Origin: JAJRTE01 sp964418585
GTDB taxonomy: Bacteria > Myxococcota_A > UBA796 > JAJRTE01
Direction: 5' to 3'
DNA: 64,000 bases
NCBI GenBank assembly: GCA_964418585.1
Contig: CAYQMG010000188.1
Location: forward strand, 1-64,000
Under the pieces are notes generated by a model. That model saw nothing but the letters and a program-made list of their open reading frames with translations, ran no database searches and was not told the DNA's origin. Both the position numbers and the translations under genes were made by a program. Shown here piece by piece: positions 45,377 through 54,743 of the stretch (the first letter of the stretch is position 1; the number at the start of each line of letters is the position of its first letter).

Positions 45377-47553
45377 AAGACGTGTTTGAGATTGTTGTAT
45401 ACAAAGACGGTTTCGAGCAGGGCCGATACTCCCTCACCGCGGGCCAGGTGACCATCGGGCGCGCGGAGGGGAACGAGGTCCTGCTGCGCGCGGACAGTGT
45501 GTCTCGTCGGCATGCGGCGTTGACGATCGTCGGAAGCCAGTTGTTCCTCGAGGATCTGGGAAGCGGGAACGGGACGTTTGTCAACGGTCAGCGGATCACG
45601 ACGCGGGTGGAAGTGGCGGATGGGGCGGAGATTCAGATCACGCCGTTTGTTCTGAAAGTGGAGCGGGTGGGGGCGGCCTCCACCACGGTTCCGGTACCGG
45701 GGCCTGATGTGCGGACGCAGTTGATCGACTCGTCCGCGGCTCCTCCTTCTGGGGCAGGGCCTTCCGGGGAGGGGGATCGGACCGGGGCTCGTTTGATACT
45801 CCGGCGGGGCGAGGCTGACAAGTCGACCTACATGCTGACGCGGCGGGACATGACGATTGGTCGGTCGGAGGACCGGGACATCGTTTTGACCGATCCGGCG
45901 AGTTCACGACGGCATGCCACGCTTTCTTTTGCCGGGGATCATTACTATGTTCGGGACGAGGGCAGTGCCAACGGTCTGGTGGTGAACAATCAGCCCACGC
46001 GGGAGGCGGCGCTGCGTCACGGGGATCGGCTCATCATCGGTGAGACGGAGTTCGAGTTGATCTGGCCGGAGCAGGCCGCGTCGGCGTCGGTCCCTGCTGC
46101 ATCTGGCCCGGTCGACCCCGGTCCTGCTGTGCAGGAGCTTCCCACTCAGGCCATGCCCGTGCAACCTCCTCCAGCGCAACCGCCGCCTGCTGCGGTTCAG
46201 CCGCCTGCTGCGGTTCAGCCGCCTGCGGGGGGGGCTCCGGATCCGTATGGTGCGGTGGATCCCTATTCGGAGACCGGGATCATGCCGTCCTACGACGCGA
46301 TGAGCGGCCAGGCGGCCTATGGAGGTGGGACTGCTGCCCCGGGCTACGCGGGTCAAGGGGGATACGGGGTCGAGTTGGGGGTGACGCCGGTCAAGAAACG
46401 CAACCCGTTGCGGCTCGTGGCTGTGGCCATCGTCACCATCCTGGTGCTGGCCATTGTCATCAAGGTGGCGTCCAACAAGGGGGGAGGCGAGGCGACCGGG
46501 ACGCGCGCTGCAGTGCTGGACCCGTGTGAGAACGTGGGGGAAACGTGCCCGGACCCGAACGACCAGATTTGCCTGAACTGTTTGAACAAGCGGGCGCGGC
46601 TGAACCGGGGTCGGGAATTGTTCGCCCAGAAGGAGTTCGGTCAGGCGATTCAAGAGTTCCAGCGGGTATTGCAGGACATCGATCCTCTGGATCAGGTTGC
46701 GCGCCAGTTGCGTTACGTGAGCTATGAATTCTGGGTTGTGACGGCACTGGAACGCACGGTGCGAGATCGGTCTCAGACCGTGGCCCAGAAGCTCGAAAAG
46801 ATGCGTTCGGATTTCGAGCGGGGACAGAGTCTGGTGGACCGGTATGGCAGGTCCTACAGCAAATCCACCCCCGAGTCGGTGCTGGCTCGGGCGCGTGCCC
46901 GGCTCAATGAGGCAGTCAGCCTGTTCAACGACATCTTGAAGACCAACATCGACGACGCCGAGGCGGATGCGATCAAAAAGGAAGCGGAGAAGTTGCGCAC
47001 CAAGGCGCTCAATGCGTCCTACCGGATCAGCATCGTGAAGAAGGCGAGCGCGGAGGAAGCGTTCATCCAAGAGGTGAATGACATCTTCAACCGTGGCATG
47101 ACAGCCAAGGCGAACGGCAACCTGACCCGGGCCCAGTCCCTGTTCAAGGAAGTGCTCAACAAGGATCCGGAGGACAAGAGCGGCAAGTGCGGCGCGGCCC
47201 GGCAGGAGTTGGCATCCATCAATCGAGCCATGAAAGAGCGGGCGCGGCCTTTGTACAACCAGGCGCTCACCTTGATGCGGAACGAGCAGTGGATCGAAGC
47301 GCGGCAGAAGCTTCAGCAGGCCTTGAAGATCGATCCGGAATTCGCCGAGGCCCAGGGCAAGTACATCGACGCCAATCGCGAGTGCTTGAAGCGGGCCGAG
47401 AGCCTCTATCGGGAGGCGAAGGTCCAGTACAACATCGGGCAGTACGGGCAGGCGGAAAAGCTGTTGAACCAGGCCTTGAAGTACGCACCGGATCCGTCCA
47501 CCAAGGTCAACCAGAAGGCGCGAGAGATGCTCAAGAAGATCGCGAAACTGTGA
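45373..47553 (+). CDS. Membrane protein with two FHA domains and TPR repeats
   Basis: 726 residues from GTG 45373, overlapping the preceding stop (GTGA). The first FHA domain is near residues 20-100 (TIGRAEGNEVLL, VSRRHAAL, GSGNGTFVNGQRI) and the second near 140-225 (TIGRSEDRDIVL, SSRRHATLSF, GSANGLVVNNQPT). A Pro/Gln-rich linker, a membrane segment near 345-365 (LVAVAIVTILVLAIVIKVA) and several TPR motifs follow (YNIGQYGQAEKLLNQALKYA). The topology places FHA domains in the cytoplasm and TPRs outside. Three FHA domains in two adjacent proteins suggest a phosphorylation-dependent assembly. Confidence 0.88.
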   Translation: MKDVFEIVVYKDGFEQGRYSLTAGQVTIGRAEGNEVLLRADSVSRRHAALTIVGSQLFLEDLGSGNGTFVNGQRITTRVEVADGAEIQITPFVLKVERVGAASTTVPVPGPDVRTQLIDSSAAPPSGAGPSGEGDRTGARLILRRGEADKSTYMLTRRDMTIGRSEDRDIVLTDPASSRRHATLSFAGDHYYVRDEGSANGLVVNNQPTREAALRHGDRLIIGETEFELIWPEQAASASVPAASGPVDPGPAVQELPTQAMPVQPPPAQPPPAAVQPPAAVQPPAGGAPDPYGAVDPYSETGIMPSYDAMSGQAAYGGGTAAPGYAGQGGYGVELGVTPVKKRNPLRLVAVAIVTILVLAIVIKVASNKGGGEATGTRAAVLDPCENVGETCPDPNDQICLNCLNKRARLNRGRELFAQKEFGQAIQEFQRVLQDIDPLDQVARQLRYVSYEFWVVTALERTVRDRSQTVAQKLEKMRSDFERGQSLVDRYGRSYSKSTPESVLARARARLNEAVSLFNDILKTNIDDAEADAIKKEAEKLRTKALNASYRISIVKKASAEEAFIQEVNDIFNRGMTAKANGNLTRAQSLFKEVLNKDPEDKSGKCGAARQELASINRAMKERARPLYNQALTLMRNEQWIEARQKLQQALKIDPEFAEAQGKYIDANRECLKRAESLYREAKVQYNIGQYGQAEKLLNQALKYAPDPSTKVNQKAREMLKKIAKL
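46183..46226 (+). repeat. 18-base tandem repeat, 2.4 copies, in the FHA gene linker
   Basis: The unit CCGCCTGCTGCGGTTCAG occurs at 46183-46200 and 46201-46218, followed by a partial copy. It encodes the PPAAVQ repeats of the linker. Confidence 0.9.
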
Positions 47554-47681
47554 CCCGAATCCGGACGCGCCGTCCCCTCATCGGATCGACTTCCGAATTT
47601 TCCTCCGCCTGAACTCGTCTCTTCCCACGAACCCTTCCCGCCGGCCGCTCGGCCCGTCCGGGGAAGCAGGGAGCCTGATTC

Positions 47682-49964
47682 ATGATGTTCGCCGGGAAAT
47701 ACGTCCTCGGGGAAAAACTGGGCGAAGGCGCCATGGGCGTGGTCTATCGTGCCCGACATGCCCAGTTGGACATCGACCTGGCGGTCAAGGTCCTCCATCC
47801 CCGCTACGCGACCGATCCCACCTTTCGAGCCCGTTTTTTGCGCGAGGCTCGAGTCGCTCATGCCTTTGTCCATCCCCGGGCGGTCATCCTTCGGGACTTC
47901 GGCGTCACCGAGGACGACCGACCCTACCTCACCATGGACCTCTGTCCCGGTCGGCCACTCTCTGCCATCCTCGAGGAGGTGGGTAGGCTGCCTCCCCGCA
48001 GGGCCGTGCACATCGCCGCCCAGGTCGCGGAAGTTCTGCACGAGGCTCACGCCCACGGTATCCTGCACCGGGACATCAAGCCGGACAACATCATGGTCGA
48101 TGATTCCGAGGAACAGGATCAGGTCAAGGTGATGGACTTCGGAATCGCCAAAATGATGGCCGGAGATTCCCGCGACACCGACCTGACCCGAGGCAACGCC
48201 ATCGGCACACCGCTCTACATGAGTCCGGAGCAGGCAGCAGGAGAACCCATCGACGGGCGATCGGACCTCTACTCGTTGGGAGTCGTTCTCTATCAATGTG
48301 TGGCTGGCCAACCACCGTTCAGCGCCGAGTCGGTTCACGCCCTCCTGATGAAGCACCTCACCCAGCCGCCGCCCCCCTTGCCCGACGACATGCCCGACCT
48401 TGCGGACGGACGCCTCGAGGCCATCCTGAACAAGGCCCTGGCCAAGGACCCTGCCGACCGCTTTCCCTCGGCCGGGGTCATGCTGGAGGCCTTGCGGGCG
48501 TTTCTGGACCACGATGACACCACCCTCGAACGGGCGGTGGGAAAAACCGTTCGCGAGGACTCGACTGCGGCGGCCACACGAACCCCCATTCATCGGCCTG
48601 CGACCTGGTCACCCGGGGAAATCCGCGTGACCGGCCACTCCGGGAGTCTGGACAGCGGCGAGTACGACCAGGTTCCTCCCACCCTCGCGGCCATCCGGCC
48701 GGTGGAGGAGACACCGGACAGGACGGACGGCACCGGGTCCCCGCCCCCTCTCGTTTCCAGAGTGTCTCCGGCCCTGGAGGTTGCCGACACGTTGAGCGGC
48801 CTGGAAAAGCGGGGTGGGGGAAGCGCGGGCGGGGCGATAGCCGAGACCGAGAGCAGGCCCGGCTCCGGAGGCGGGTTGGCGGACCCTGCCGAACTCGAGG
48901 CCGAGCGTGGGCTGGTTCGGGAGGAACAGGAAAAGGGAGGGGCGGGCGCGGATTCGGAGTGCGAGACACCATCTCGTGACAACCAGGAACCAGACGAAAC
49001 CCTCCGCAAGTCGGCGCGGCCGCGGGTCCGGCGGTGGCTGGCCGTGGCGCTCCTGCTCCTCCTTCTGGGATGGTCCGTGGTCGGTCTGGCCCGGTGGGCA
49101 GTGGCCGGGTTGTTGCCCGGGGCTTTTCAAACCGTGCTCGAGGAGAACCCAGGACTTGCCACTGCACTCGACAATCTGCTCGCCCTGGGGTTCCTCGGGC
49201 CTGGAAAGGCGGACCGGGACGATTCCTTGCCAGGAGCGCCGACTTCCACTGGAACAGCAGCACCGTCTTCCGACCGGAGCGGCGAGGAGACCGATGTGGC
49301 TGCTCACCGCACCTCCGGGTCGTCCGGCTCTGAACCGACGCCTGTGTCGGGGCCGGCGGCGGGCCGGGATGAACGTTCGGCCACCAGGACCCGGCGCAAG
49401 GACGGTCCATCAGCCGTTCCGGTCGCCCACGCCAGCTCGAGCAAGCATAAACCCATAGTGATCGACACGGACAAGGCAGGGCGGGAGGTCGTGGTCGGGG
49501 GCCGCGAGGTGATCCTGGAAGGCCGTTTTCCAGGCGAAATCCATCGGGTCGAAGTGCAGGGGCGGGAGGTGTCGGTCCAGGATGGCCGTTTCGAGGCGCC
49601 ACTTCAGCTCCCCGAAGGTGCCACCCGAGTCACCATCACCGGATTCGGGCGGACCTTGTCCGAGACCCGGGTGCTCGACGTGGTGGTGGACACCCGACCT
49701 CCTCGGCTGGTGCTCGAACGCCCGGCCAACGGGATCTACCTGCGGTTGCCGCGAGTTCCGGTGACAGGGACGCTGGAGGAACCGAACCTCGAGGATGTTC
49801 GAGTCAATGGGCGGCCGGTCCGGGTTCGTGGCAAGCGCGTCCTGGGTTCCTGCCCGTTGAAGCCGGGGAAAAACGTGGTGGAGGTTGTGGCCACCGACCG
49901 TGCAGGGAACCGGACCGTGGAGCGTCGCGTCGTCTACTTCAACACCTCGCGGACCGCGCCGTGA
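47682..49964 (+). CDS. Eukaryotic-type Ser/Thr protein kinase with periplasmic domain
   Basis: 760 residues. The N-terminal kinase domain (about 6-270) has the glycine loop LGEGAMGVVY, the catalytic lysine K36 in LAVKVL, the catalytic loop HRDIKPDN, DFG in VMDFGIAK, and MSPEQAAGEPIDGRSDLYSL. The acidic, unstructured juxtamembrane stretch ends at a membrane segment near residue 450 (LAVALLLLLLGWSVVGLARW). Beta-rich Ig-like repeats (about 590-755) form the outer part. Its likely targets are the FHA proteins encoded just upstream, although the 128-base gap may hold a separate promoter. Confidence 0.93.
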   Translation: MMFAGKYVLGEKLGEGAMGVVYRARHAQLDIDLAVKVLHPRYATDPTFRARFLREARVAHAFVHPRAVILRDFGVTEDDRPYLTMDLCPGRPLSAILEEVGRLPPRRAVHIAAQVAEVLHEAHAHGILHRDIKPDNIMVDDSEEQDQVKVMDFGIAKMMAGDSRDTDLTRGNAIGTPLYMSPEQAAGEPIDGRSDLYSLGVVLYQCVAGQPPFSAESVHALLMKHLTQPPPPLPDDMPDLADGRLEAILNKALAKDPADRFPSAGVMLEALRAFLDHDDTTLERAVGKTVREDSTAAATRTPIHRPATWSPGEIRVTGHSGSLDSGEYDQVPPTLAAIRPVEETPDRTDGTGSPPPLVSRVSPALEVADTLSGLEKRGGGSAGGAIAETESRPGSGGGLADPAELEAERGLVREEQEKGGAGADSECETPSRDNQEPDETLRKSARPRVRRWLAVALLLLLLGWSVVGLARWAVAGLLPGAFQTVLEENPGLATALDNLLALGFLGPGKADRDDSLPGAPTSTGTAAPSSDRSGEETDVAAHRTSGSSGSEPTPVSGPAAGRDERSATRTRRKDGPSAVPVAHASSSKHKPIVIDTDKAGREVVVGGREVILEGRFPGEIHRVEVQGREVSVQDGRFEAPLQLPEGATRVTITGFGRTLSETRVLDVVVDTRPPRLVLERPANGIYLRLPRVPVTGTLEEPNLEDVRVNGRPVRVRGKRVLGSCPLKPGKNVVEVVATDRAGNRTVERRVVYFNTSRTAP

Positions 49965-49974
49965 GCCGTTCCGC

Positions 49975-51417
49975 TCAATTGTCCTGGGAGGGGGTCTTGC
50001 CCGTGGTGGCTCTCACGAGGACTTTCGCCACCTCCAGCCCGGAGGCCAGGTCCGAAAACTCCCCGTCGAGTTGGCGGGAGTAGAGGTCGCGCAGGAGTGC
50101 ACCCACGGTTGGACCCGGCTCCACCCCGAGTTCCAGCAGGTGGCGCCCGGACAGGATCGGTCTGGGCCGCCCATCCGTTACCTGCAGTGCCTCGGCCCGC
50201 TCGAGCAGCCAGGTGACGGCCGGGCACGCGCCGCGGCGGGCTTCATCCGACGTGCGACCCAGCAGGTCGGCTCGAGCCACCCGGGCCAGGAGACCGATAC
50301 GCACGCGCGCAGACAGCTTGCGGATGGTCCGGTCCGGTACCCGTTGCTGGAAGAAAGCGGTGGGGGCCAGGTGGTAGTGCACGAGTCGACAGACGTCCTC
50401 GATCAAGTCCTTCTCGTTGGTCAGCCGGCCCATCACCTGTCCGGCCAGCTTGCTTCCCACCCGTTCGTGTCCGTGGGTATGGATCCGACCGGATGGGGTC
50501 ACCTGGGTGGTGGCGGGCTTGCCCAGGTCGTGAAACAGGACGGCGAGGCCCACGCGCAGATCGTCCGCATCCAGCCCGGTCCGCTCCTTGCCCGCCACGT
50601 CGGAAGCCAGGCAAGTGTGTGTCCAGACGTCGCCTTCCGGGTGCCAGATGGGGTCTTGAGGACACCCTTTCAGGGCCTCGAGTTCCGGCCACAGGGACGC
50701 CACGATCCCCATGTGCATGGCCAGGTCCAGACCAAATCCAATGCGTCGTCCTTCCAGGAGGAGGCGCTTCAGTTCGCCGAAAATGCGTTCCCGGGGCGCT
50801 TCTTGAAGCCGCGGGGCCAGTATTCTGCACAGATTCCGTGTTTCAGGCGTCGGTTCCAGGGGAAACCGGGCGGCGAAACGAACGGCCCGGAGCGCCCGGA
50901 CAGGGTCCTCGACAAAAGTATCAGGCGCCACGGCCCGGAGCAGGCCGGCTTCCAGGTCCGCCACCCCACCCGTTGGATCGTAGAGCGTCCCATCCAGGGG
51001 ATCCCAGGCCAGGGCGTTCACCGTGAAGTCCCGGCGTCGAGCAGCCTCGGCCAGGGTCATGTGCGGGTCGCTCGCCTGAAATCCTGCCCGCCCCCCTGGG
51101 GAGCGTCGCCGAGGGATGGACACGTCCAGTGGCCCCACCTTGAGCACCCCAAAAAAACGGCCCACCAGGTGTGTTCGGGCGAACTGTTCCGCAATCTGCT
51201 GCAATTGAGCCGGTGGTATCCCAAAGACCTCGAGATCTGCGTCCCCCGGCCTCTCACCCATCAGGGCGTCCCGAACACATCCACCGACCACCAGGCCGCG
51301 TCCCCCGGCTCGAGACACCGCTTCAGCAAGAGAGCGGACCAGTTCTTCGTGCGGGATCGGAATGTGCAGGGGGCCCCTTGGGTGCGGGACCGGAAATTGC
51401 TCCGGGCGAGTTCCCAC
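49975..51417 (-). CDS. CCA tRNA nucleotidyltransferase / poly(A) polymerase family protein with HD domain
   Basis: 480 residues from GTG 51417, with GGAGG 7 bases upstream. The nucleotidyltransferase core has LVVGGCVRDALMGERPGDADLEV, and RRRDFTVNALAWDPLDG. The RNA-binding region has FVEDPVRALRAVRFAARF, followed by ERIFGELKRLLLEG. A C-terminal HD phosphohydrolase domain (about 280-400) carries VLFHDLGKPAT and HGHERVGSKLAGQVMGRL. These features fit the bacterial class II enzymes that add or repair the tRNA 3' CCA end. The choice between CCA-adding and poly(A) polymerase cannot be made from sequence alone. Confidence 0.9.
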   Translation of the reverse strand: MGTRPEQFPVPHPRGPLHIPIPHEELVRSLAEAVSRAGGRGLVVGGCVRDALMGERPGDADLEVFGIPPAQLQQIAEQFARTHLVGRFFGVLKVGPLDVSIPRRRSPGGRAGFQASDPHMTLAEAARRRDFTVNALAWDPLDGTLYDPTGGVADLEAGLLRAVAPDTFVEDPVRALRAVRFAARFPLEPTPETRNLCRILAPRLQEAPRERIFGELKRLLLEGRRIGFGLDLAMHMGIVASLWPELEALKGCPQDPIWHPEGDVWTHTCLASDVAGKERTGLDADDLRVGLAVLFHDLGKPATTQVTPSGRIHTHGHERVGSKLAGQVMGRLTNEKDLIEDVCRLVHYHLAPTAFFQQRVPDRTIRKLSARVRIGLLARVARADLLGRTSDEARRGACPAVTWLLERAEALQVTDGRPRPILSGRHLLELGVEPGPTVGALLRDLYSRQLDGEFSDLASGLEVAKVLVRATTGKTPSQDN

Positions 51418-51478
51418 TCGGTTGCCTCCATGTTGCTTGCTCGAGCACGCCCGGAACAAGATGGCCCGGGCTGCCCAC

Positions 51479-51507
51479 ACTGTACCCGTGCGTGGCCAGG
51501 TTGGCAA
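51479..51507 (-). promoter_or_regulatory. Sigma-70-type promoter for the tRNA nucleotidyltransferase gene
   Basis: Minus strand: TTGCCA (51502-51507), a 17-base spacer and TACAGT (51479-51484). The leader to GTG 51417 is about 55 bases. Confidence 0.55.
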
Positions 51508-51524
51508 CGTTCGCGAGAATCGGG

Positions 51525-51553
51525 TTGACCCGGTCTCCGATTTCGGCTATTTC
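51525..51553 (+). promoter_or_regulatory. Possible promoter for efp
   Basis: TTGACC (51525-51530), a 17-base spacer and TATTTC (51548-51553). A leader of about 260 bases would follow before the efp ATG. Nothing else is recognised in 51554-51818. Confidence 0.4.
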
Positions 51554-51818
51554 TTTCCTTTCCAAACGGTCTTTGGTGTATCCTCTTTGCCGAAGCCGGG
51601 TTCCTCCCGGGGGGCTCGTCGCTCCACGGTGGCAGACAGCAGGCGCGGTGTTCAGCCGCCGAGGGGGCTCCGTGCCCGGGCGGACGAGGCGCGCTGTTCC
51701 CGGTCGTCCAGCGAGGAGGAGACTGGGCGCCGGGGCGTCGCCGATTTCGGTTCGCACCTTCCTGATACCGGTTCCCGCATCCGGTCGGGCCAACAAAAAG
51801 CAACGAGAGGGAATCCCC

Positions 51819-52382
51819 ATGGTAACACCATCCGAATTCCGCAAAGGTCTCAAGGTCGTCATGGACGGCCAGCCCTACGTCATCGTGGAGTACCAGTTTG
51901 TCAAGCCGGGAAAGGGCGTGGCCTTCACCCGGACGCGGTTCAAGAACCTGATCACGGGCAACGTGATCGATGTGAACGTCCGCTCCGGAGAAAAGCTGGC
52001 GTTGGCCAACACCGAGGAAGTGGAGATGTCCTTCCTCTACAAGGACGGCGACCAGTACACGTTCATGAACAACGAGACCTACGAGCAGATTCAGCTTGAC
52101 AAGGATGACCTCGGAGACGCCATCAAGTACCTCACCGAGAACATGGTGGTCCAGGTCCTGCTCTACAACGGAAAACCCATCGGGATCGACGTGCCCAATT
52201 TCGTTACGCTCGAGGTCACGCACTGCGAGCCTGGTATCAAGGGGGACACGGCCACCGGCGCCACCAAGCCCGCCACCCTGAGCACCGGCGCCACTGTCCT
52301 CGTCCCGCTGTTCGTCGAGCAGGGCGACTGGATCAAGGTGGACACCCGCACGCATACCTATCTCGAGCGTATCAAGAAGTAG
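51819..52382 (+). CDS. efp: Elongation factor P
   Basis: 187 residues, the standard length, with GAGAGGG before the ATG. EF-P relieves ribosome stalling at proline runs. The modified lysine is K32 in the loop KPGKGVAFTRTRFKNL. Domain III ends with GDTATGATKPATLSTGATV and VPLFVEQGDWIKVDT. The next gene, 3 bases downstream, encodes an EpmA homologue, so K32 is probably beta-lysylated. Confidence 0.96.
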   Translation: MVTPSEFRKGLKVVMDGQPYVIVEYQFVKPGKGVAFTRTRFKNLITGNVIDVNVRSGEKLALANTEEVEMSFLYKDGDQYTFMNNETYEQIQLDKDDLGDAIKYLTENMVVQVLLYNGKPIGIDVPNFVTLEVTHCEPGIKGDTATGATKPATLSTGATVLVPLFVEQGDWIKVDTRTHTYLERIKK

Positions 52383-52385
52383 CCC

Positions 52386-53885
52386 GTGTGCGACCACTGG
52401 AACGCATTTCAAGCGGCGCGTCGGCAGGGGCTGCGGCTCTATCCCGCCCGTTGTACTCGAACGCACCTGGTCGAGGAGATCCGAATCGACCCGCCGGGCA
52501 CACCGTCCGGTGCCCAACGAATCGTACTCGCCGGCCGGGTGACAGCGGTTGGAGACAGCGGATTTCGACTTGCCGACGCATCGGGCAGCGTCTGGCTCCA
52601 GGTGCCGAGGCAAGGGAACGGTGCGACCCCGGGCCCGGAGGGGCTGACCGTGCCCGCACCCATTGCGGCGCAAGGCGTCGATACTTCAGCCGGTGAGGAT
52701 GGACCGGACATGCTGGCCCCGGAAACGCTCTTGCCGCTGCTTGTTCCAGGGGACGTGGTCCAGGCCGAGGTGGAAGTACCGGGAGAACCCTGGTGGGTTC
52801 GGCGGCTGGGTATGCTTGCCAAGGCCCGTAGGCCAGCCCCGTGGCTGTTGTCCACACCGACCCAGGGCGGCCCCGGAGGAGGCGCCACCCTCGATACTCT
52901 GGTTCACCGCGCGCAGATCCTACGTGCGATTCGCTCGTTTTTCGACACCAACGGGTTTCTGGAGGTCGAGACGCCGATCATGGCCCGCCACCCGGGCATG
53001 GAACCACACATCGACCTGTTCGAATCCCGGTACCGGCCGGACCCAACGCTCCCGGGCACGCCTGTCTTTCTGCTTTCATCGCCCGAGTATGCCATGAAGC
53101 GGCTGGTCGCAGCGGGCGTCGAGCGGGTGTACCAGGTTTCCCGGGTATTTCGCAACGGAGAACTCGGGCCGTTTCACAATCCCGAGTTCACATTGCTCGA
53201 ATGGTATCGAGCGTTCGCATCTTTTGTGGAAATTCAGGCGGACTTGGAGCGGCTCGTGCAGTTCATTGCTGACCGCTTGCGCCTGGGAGGCGCCATTCGG
53301 TGGCAGGGGCATACGGTCAGCCTTGCCTCACCGTGGCCTCGAATCACCGTGCGCGAGGCTGTTTCAGAAGCCACAGGACTCGATCTGGCGTCCCTGGGGG
53401 ATGACCAGGATCTCGTGCCGGCCTGCCGCAGGATCGGCGTGGATGTGCCATCCAACGCCACCTGGGACGAGGCCTTCTCCAGGCTTCTGGCCGACCGGGT
53501 GGAGCCGACCCTGGGCCTCGAGCGCCCCGTATTCCTGATGGACTATCCTGCAAGGCTCGCCGCCCTGGCCAAGGTACGTCACGACTCCTATCCAGTCGCA
53601 GAACGATTCGAACTCTACGTGGCAGGCATGGAGGTGGCCAATGCCTACACCGAACTCAATGACCCGGACGTTCAGCGAGAACGATTCCTCCAGGAACGCG
53701 CCATGCGCCGGCGCATGGGAGCGCCAGCGTTCGATTTCGACCCAGACTATCTCGAGACGCTCGAATCCGGCCTCCCGCCCTGCGGTGGGATCGCCCTCGG
53801 CGTGGACCGACTGATCATGCTCCTGCTCGACCTCCCCGATGTGCGGAAGGCCATGGCCTTTCCTTTCTCTGCCAGCACTGGATAG
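52386..53885 (+). CDS. epmA: EF-P lysine lysyltransferase EpmA homologue with N-terminal extension
   Basis: 499 residues from GTG 52386. The class II synthetase core (about 170-499) is EpmA-like: IRSFFDTNGFLEVETPIM (motif 1), VFLLSSPEYAMKRLVAAGVE, then VFRNGELGPFHNPEFTLLEW (motif 2) and PPCGGIALGVDRLIMLLLDL (motif 3). Known EpmA proteins are about 325 residues and lack an anticodon-binding domain. This one has an extra 165 residues with an OB-fold-like strand pattern (IVLAGRVTAVGDSGFRLADA, then VQAEVEVPGEP), as lysyl-tRNA synthetases do. Cotranscription with efp supports a role in EF-P modification. epmB, which makes beta-lysine, is not in the window. Confidence 0.85.
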   Translation: MCDHWNAFQAARRQGLRLYPARCTRTHLVEEIRIDPPGTPSGAQRIVLAGRVTAVGDSGFRLADASGSVWLQVPRQGNGATPGPEGLTVPAPIAAQGVDTSAGEDGPDMLAPETLLPLLVPGDVVQAEVEVPGEPWWVRRLGMLAKARRPAPWLLSTPTQGGPGGGATLDTLVHRAQILRAIRSFFDTNGFLEVETPIMARHPGMEPHIDLFESRYRPDPTLPGTPVFLLSSPEYAMKRLVAAGVERVYQVSRVFRNGELGPFHNPEFTLLEWYRAFASFVEIQADLERLVQFIADRLRLGGAIRWQGHTVSLASPWPRITVREAVSEATGLDLASLGDDQDLVPACRRIGVDVPSNATWDEAFSRLLADRVEPTLGLERPVFLMDYPARLAALAKVRHDSYPVAERFELYVAGMEVANAYTELNDPDVQRERFLQERAMRRRMGAPAFDFDPDYLETLESGLPPCGGIALGVDRLIMLLLDLPDVRKAMAFPFSASTG

Positions 53886-53922
53886 CCGATTCGCGGGCTC
53901 ACAGGGGCAGCCTTTCGGTACC

Positions 53923-54060
53923 CTACCGGTCCGGTGAGCCCTCCAGTCGCGACAGTTCCTGCTGGAGACGGCGTCGCCGCACCGCCATCCAGGCCCGGTA
54001 GCCTCCGAAAATGGCGGTGGGAATCGCGAAGGCAAGCACTAGGTGACTGGTGACCGTCAT
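53923..54060 (-). CDS. ccmD: CcmD-like small membrane protein
   Basis: 45 residues, starting at ATG 54060 with AGGAG 8 bases upstream and 5 bases after the ccmB stop. It has one membrane segment (LVLAFAIPTAIFGGYRAW) followed by an arginine-rich helix (RRRRLQQELSRLEG), the typical build of CcmD. CcmD stabilises the CcmABC and CcmE heme-release complex. It is the last gene in the operon. Confidence 0.75.
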   Translation of the reverse strand: MTVTSHLVLAFAIPTAIFGGYRAWMAVRRRRLQQELSRLEGSPDR

Positions 54061-54065
54061 GGCGT

Positions 54066-54743
54066 CTACTCCTGCACCACATATTCGAAAACGAGAAACG
54101 ACCCGATGATGAACACGGCGTCGAACGCTATCAGGAACTTCACCCAAAATGCAATGGCGCTGAATCCGCCCCCTTCGAGCACGGCCCCAGTACACTTGAC
54201 TACTGCCACCAGGATGGGAGCAGCCAGTGGAATGAGGAGTACGGGAAGCAGCACTTCCTGGAACCGCGTTTGCGCTGCGATGGCCGAGAACAAGGTCCCC
54301 ACGGCCACGTACCCGACGGAGCCAAGAAATGTGACAAGGATAAACAATCCAAGACCTTGAGCAAACGACACGTTGAAAAACAGGATGCACAGAGCGACAA
54401 TCAGTGCCTCGATTGCCAGAAGAAAGAGAAGGTTGGTGATCATTTTGCCCAGGTAGACAGCGCCACGGTCCACCGGGGTGAGCAGGAGACCTTGAAGACA
54501 GCCCTCCTCACGTTCCTGCGCCATTGCGCGGTTCATACCAAGAATGCCCGCGAACACGAACGCCACCCAGAGGATCCCTGGAGCCAGCCGTTGGAAACTC
54601 ACCGTCCCGGGGGGAAACGAGAAGGCAAACACGATGAGCACCAGCACGCCCAACACACCCATGGCAGTCACCAATTCGTGGGTGCGCCACTCCGTGCGCA
54701 GTTCCTTGCCCACCATGGTGCGAATGTCTCGAGCGAGCTTCAC
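54066..54743 (-). CDS. ccmB: Heme exporter subunit CcmB
   Basis: 225 residues from GTG 54743, overlapping the ccmA stop by four bases (GTGA). Six membrane segments are apparent. The opening VGKELRTEWRTHELVTAMGV followed by LWVAFVFAGILGMNRAMAQE, and EGCLQGLLLTPVDRGAVYLGKM, are CcmB-like. It is the membrane part of the CcmAB ATPase that drives heme release to CcmE. The usual ccmC gene is not found after it. Confidence 0.9.
   Translation of the reverse strand: MKLARDIRTMVGKELRTEWRTHELVTAMGVLGVLVLIVFAFSFPPGTVSFQRLAPGILWVAFVFAGILGMNRAMAQEREEGCLQGLLLTPVDRGAVYLGKMITNLLFLLAIEALIVALCILFFNVSFAQGLGLFILVTFLGSVGYVAVGTLFSAIAAQTRFQEVLLPVLLIPLAAPILVAVVKCTGAVLEGGGFSAIAFWVKFLIAFDAVFIIGSFLVFEYVVQE

Noticed and set aside
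53015..53040. GTTCGAATCCCGG considered as a tRNA T-arm
   Set aside because: It is in frame within the epmA catalytic domain and no acceptor, D or anticodon stem surrounds it.
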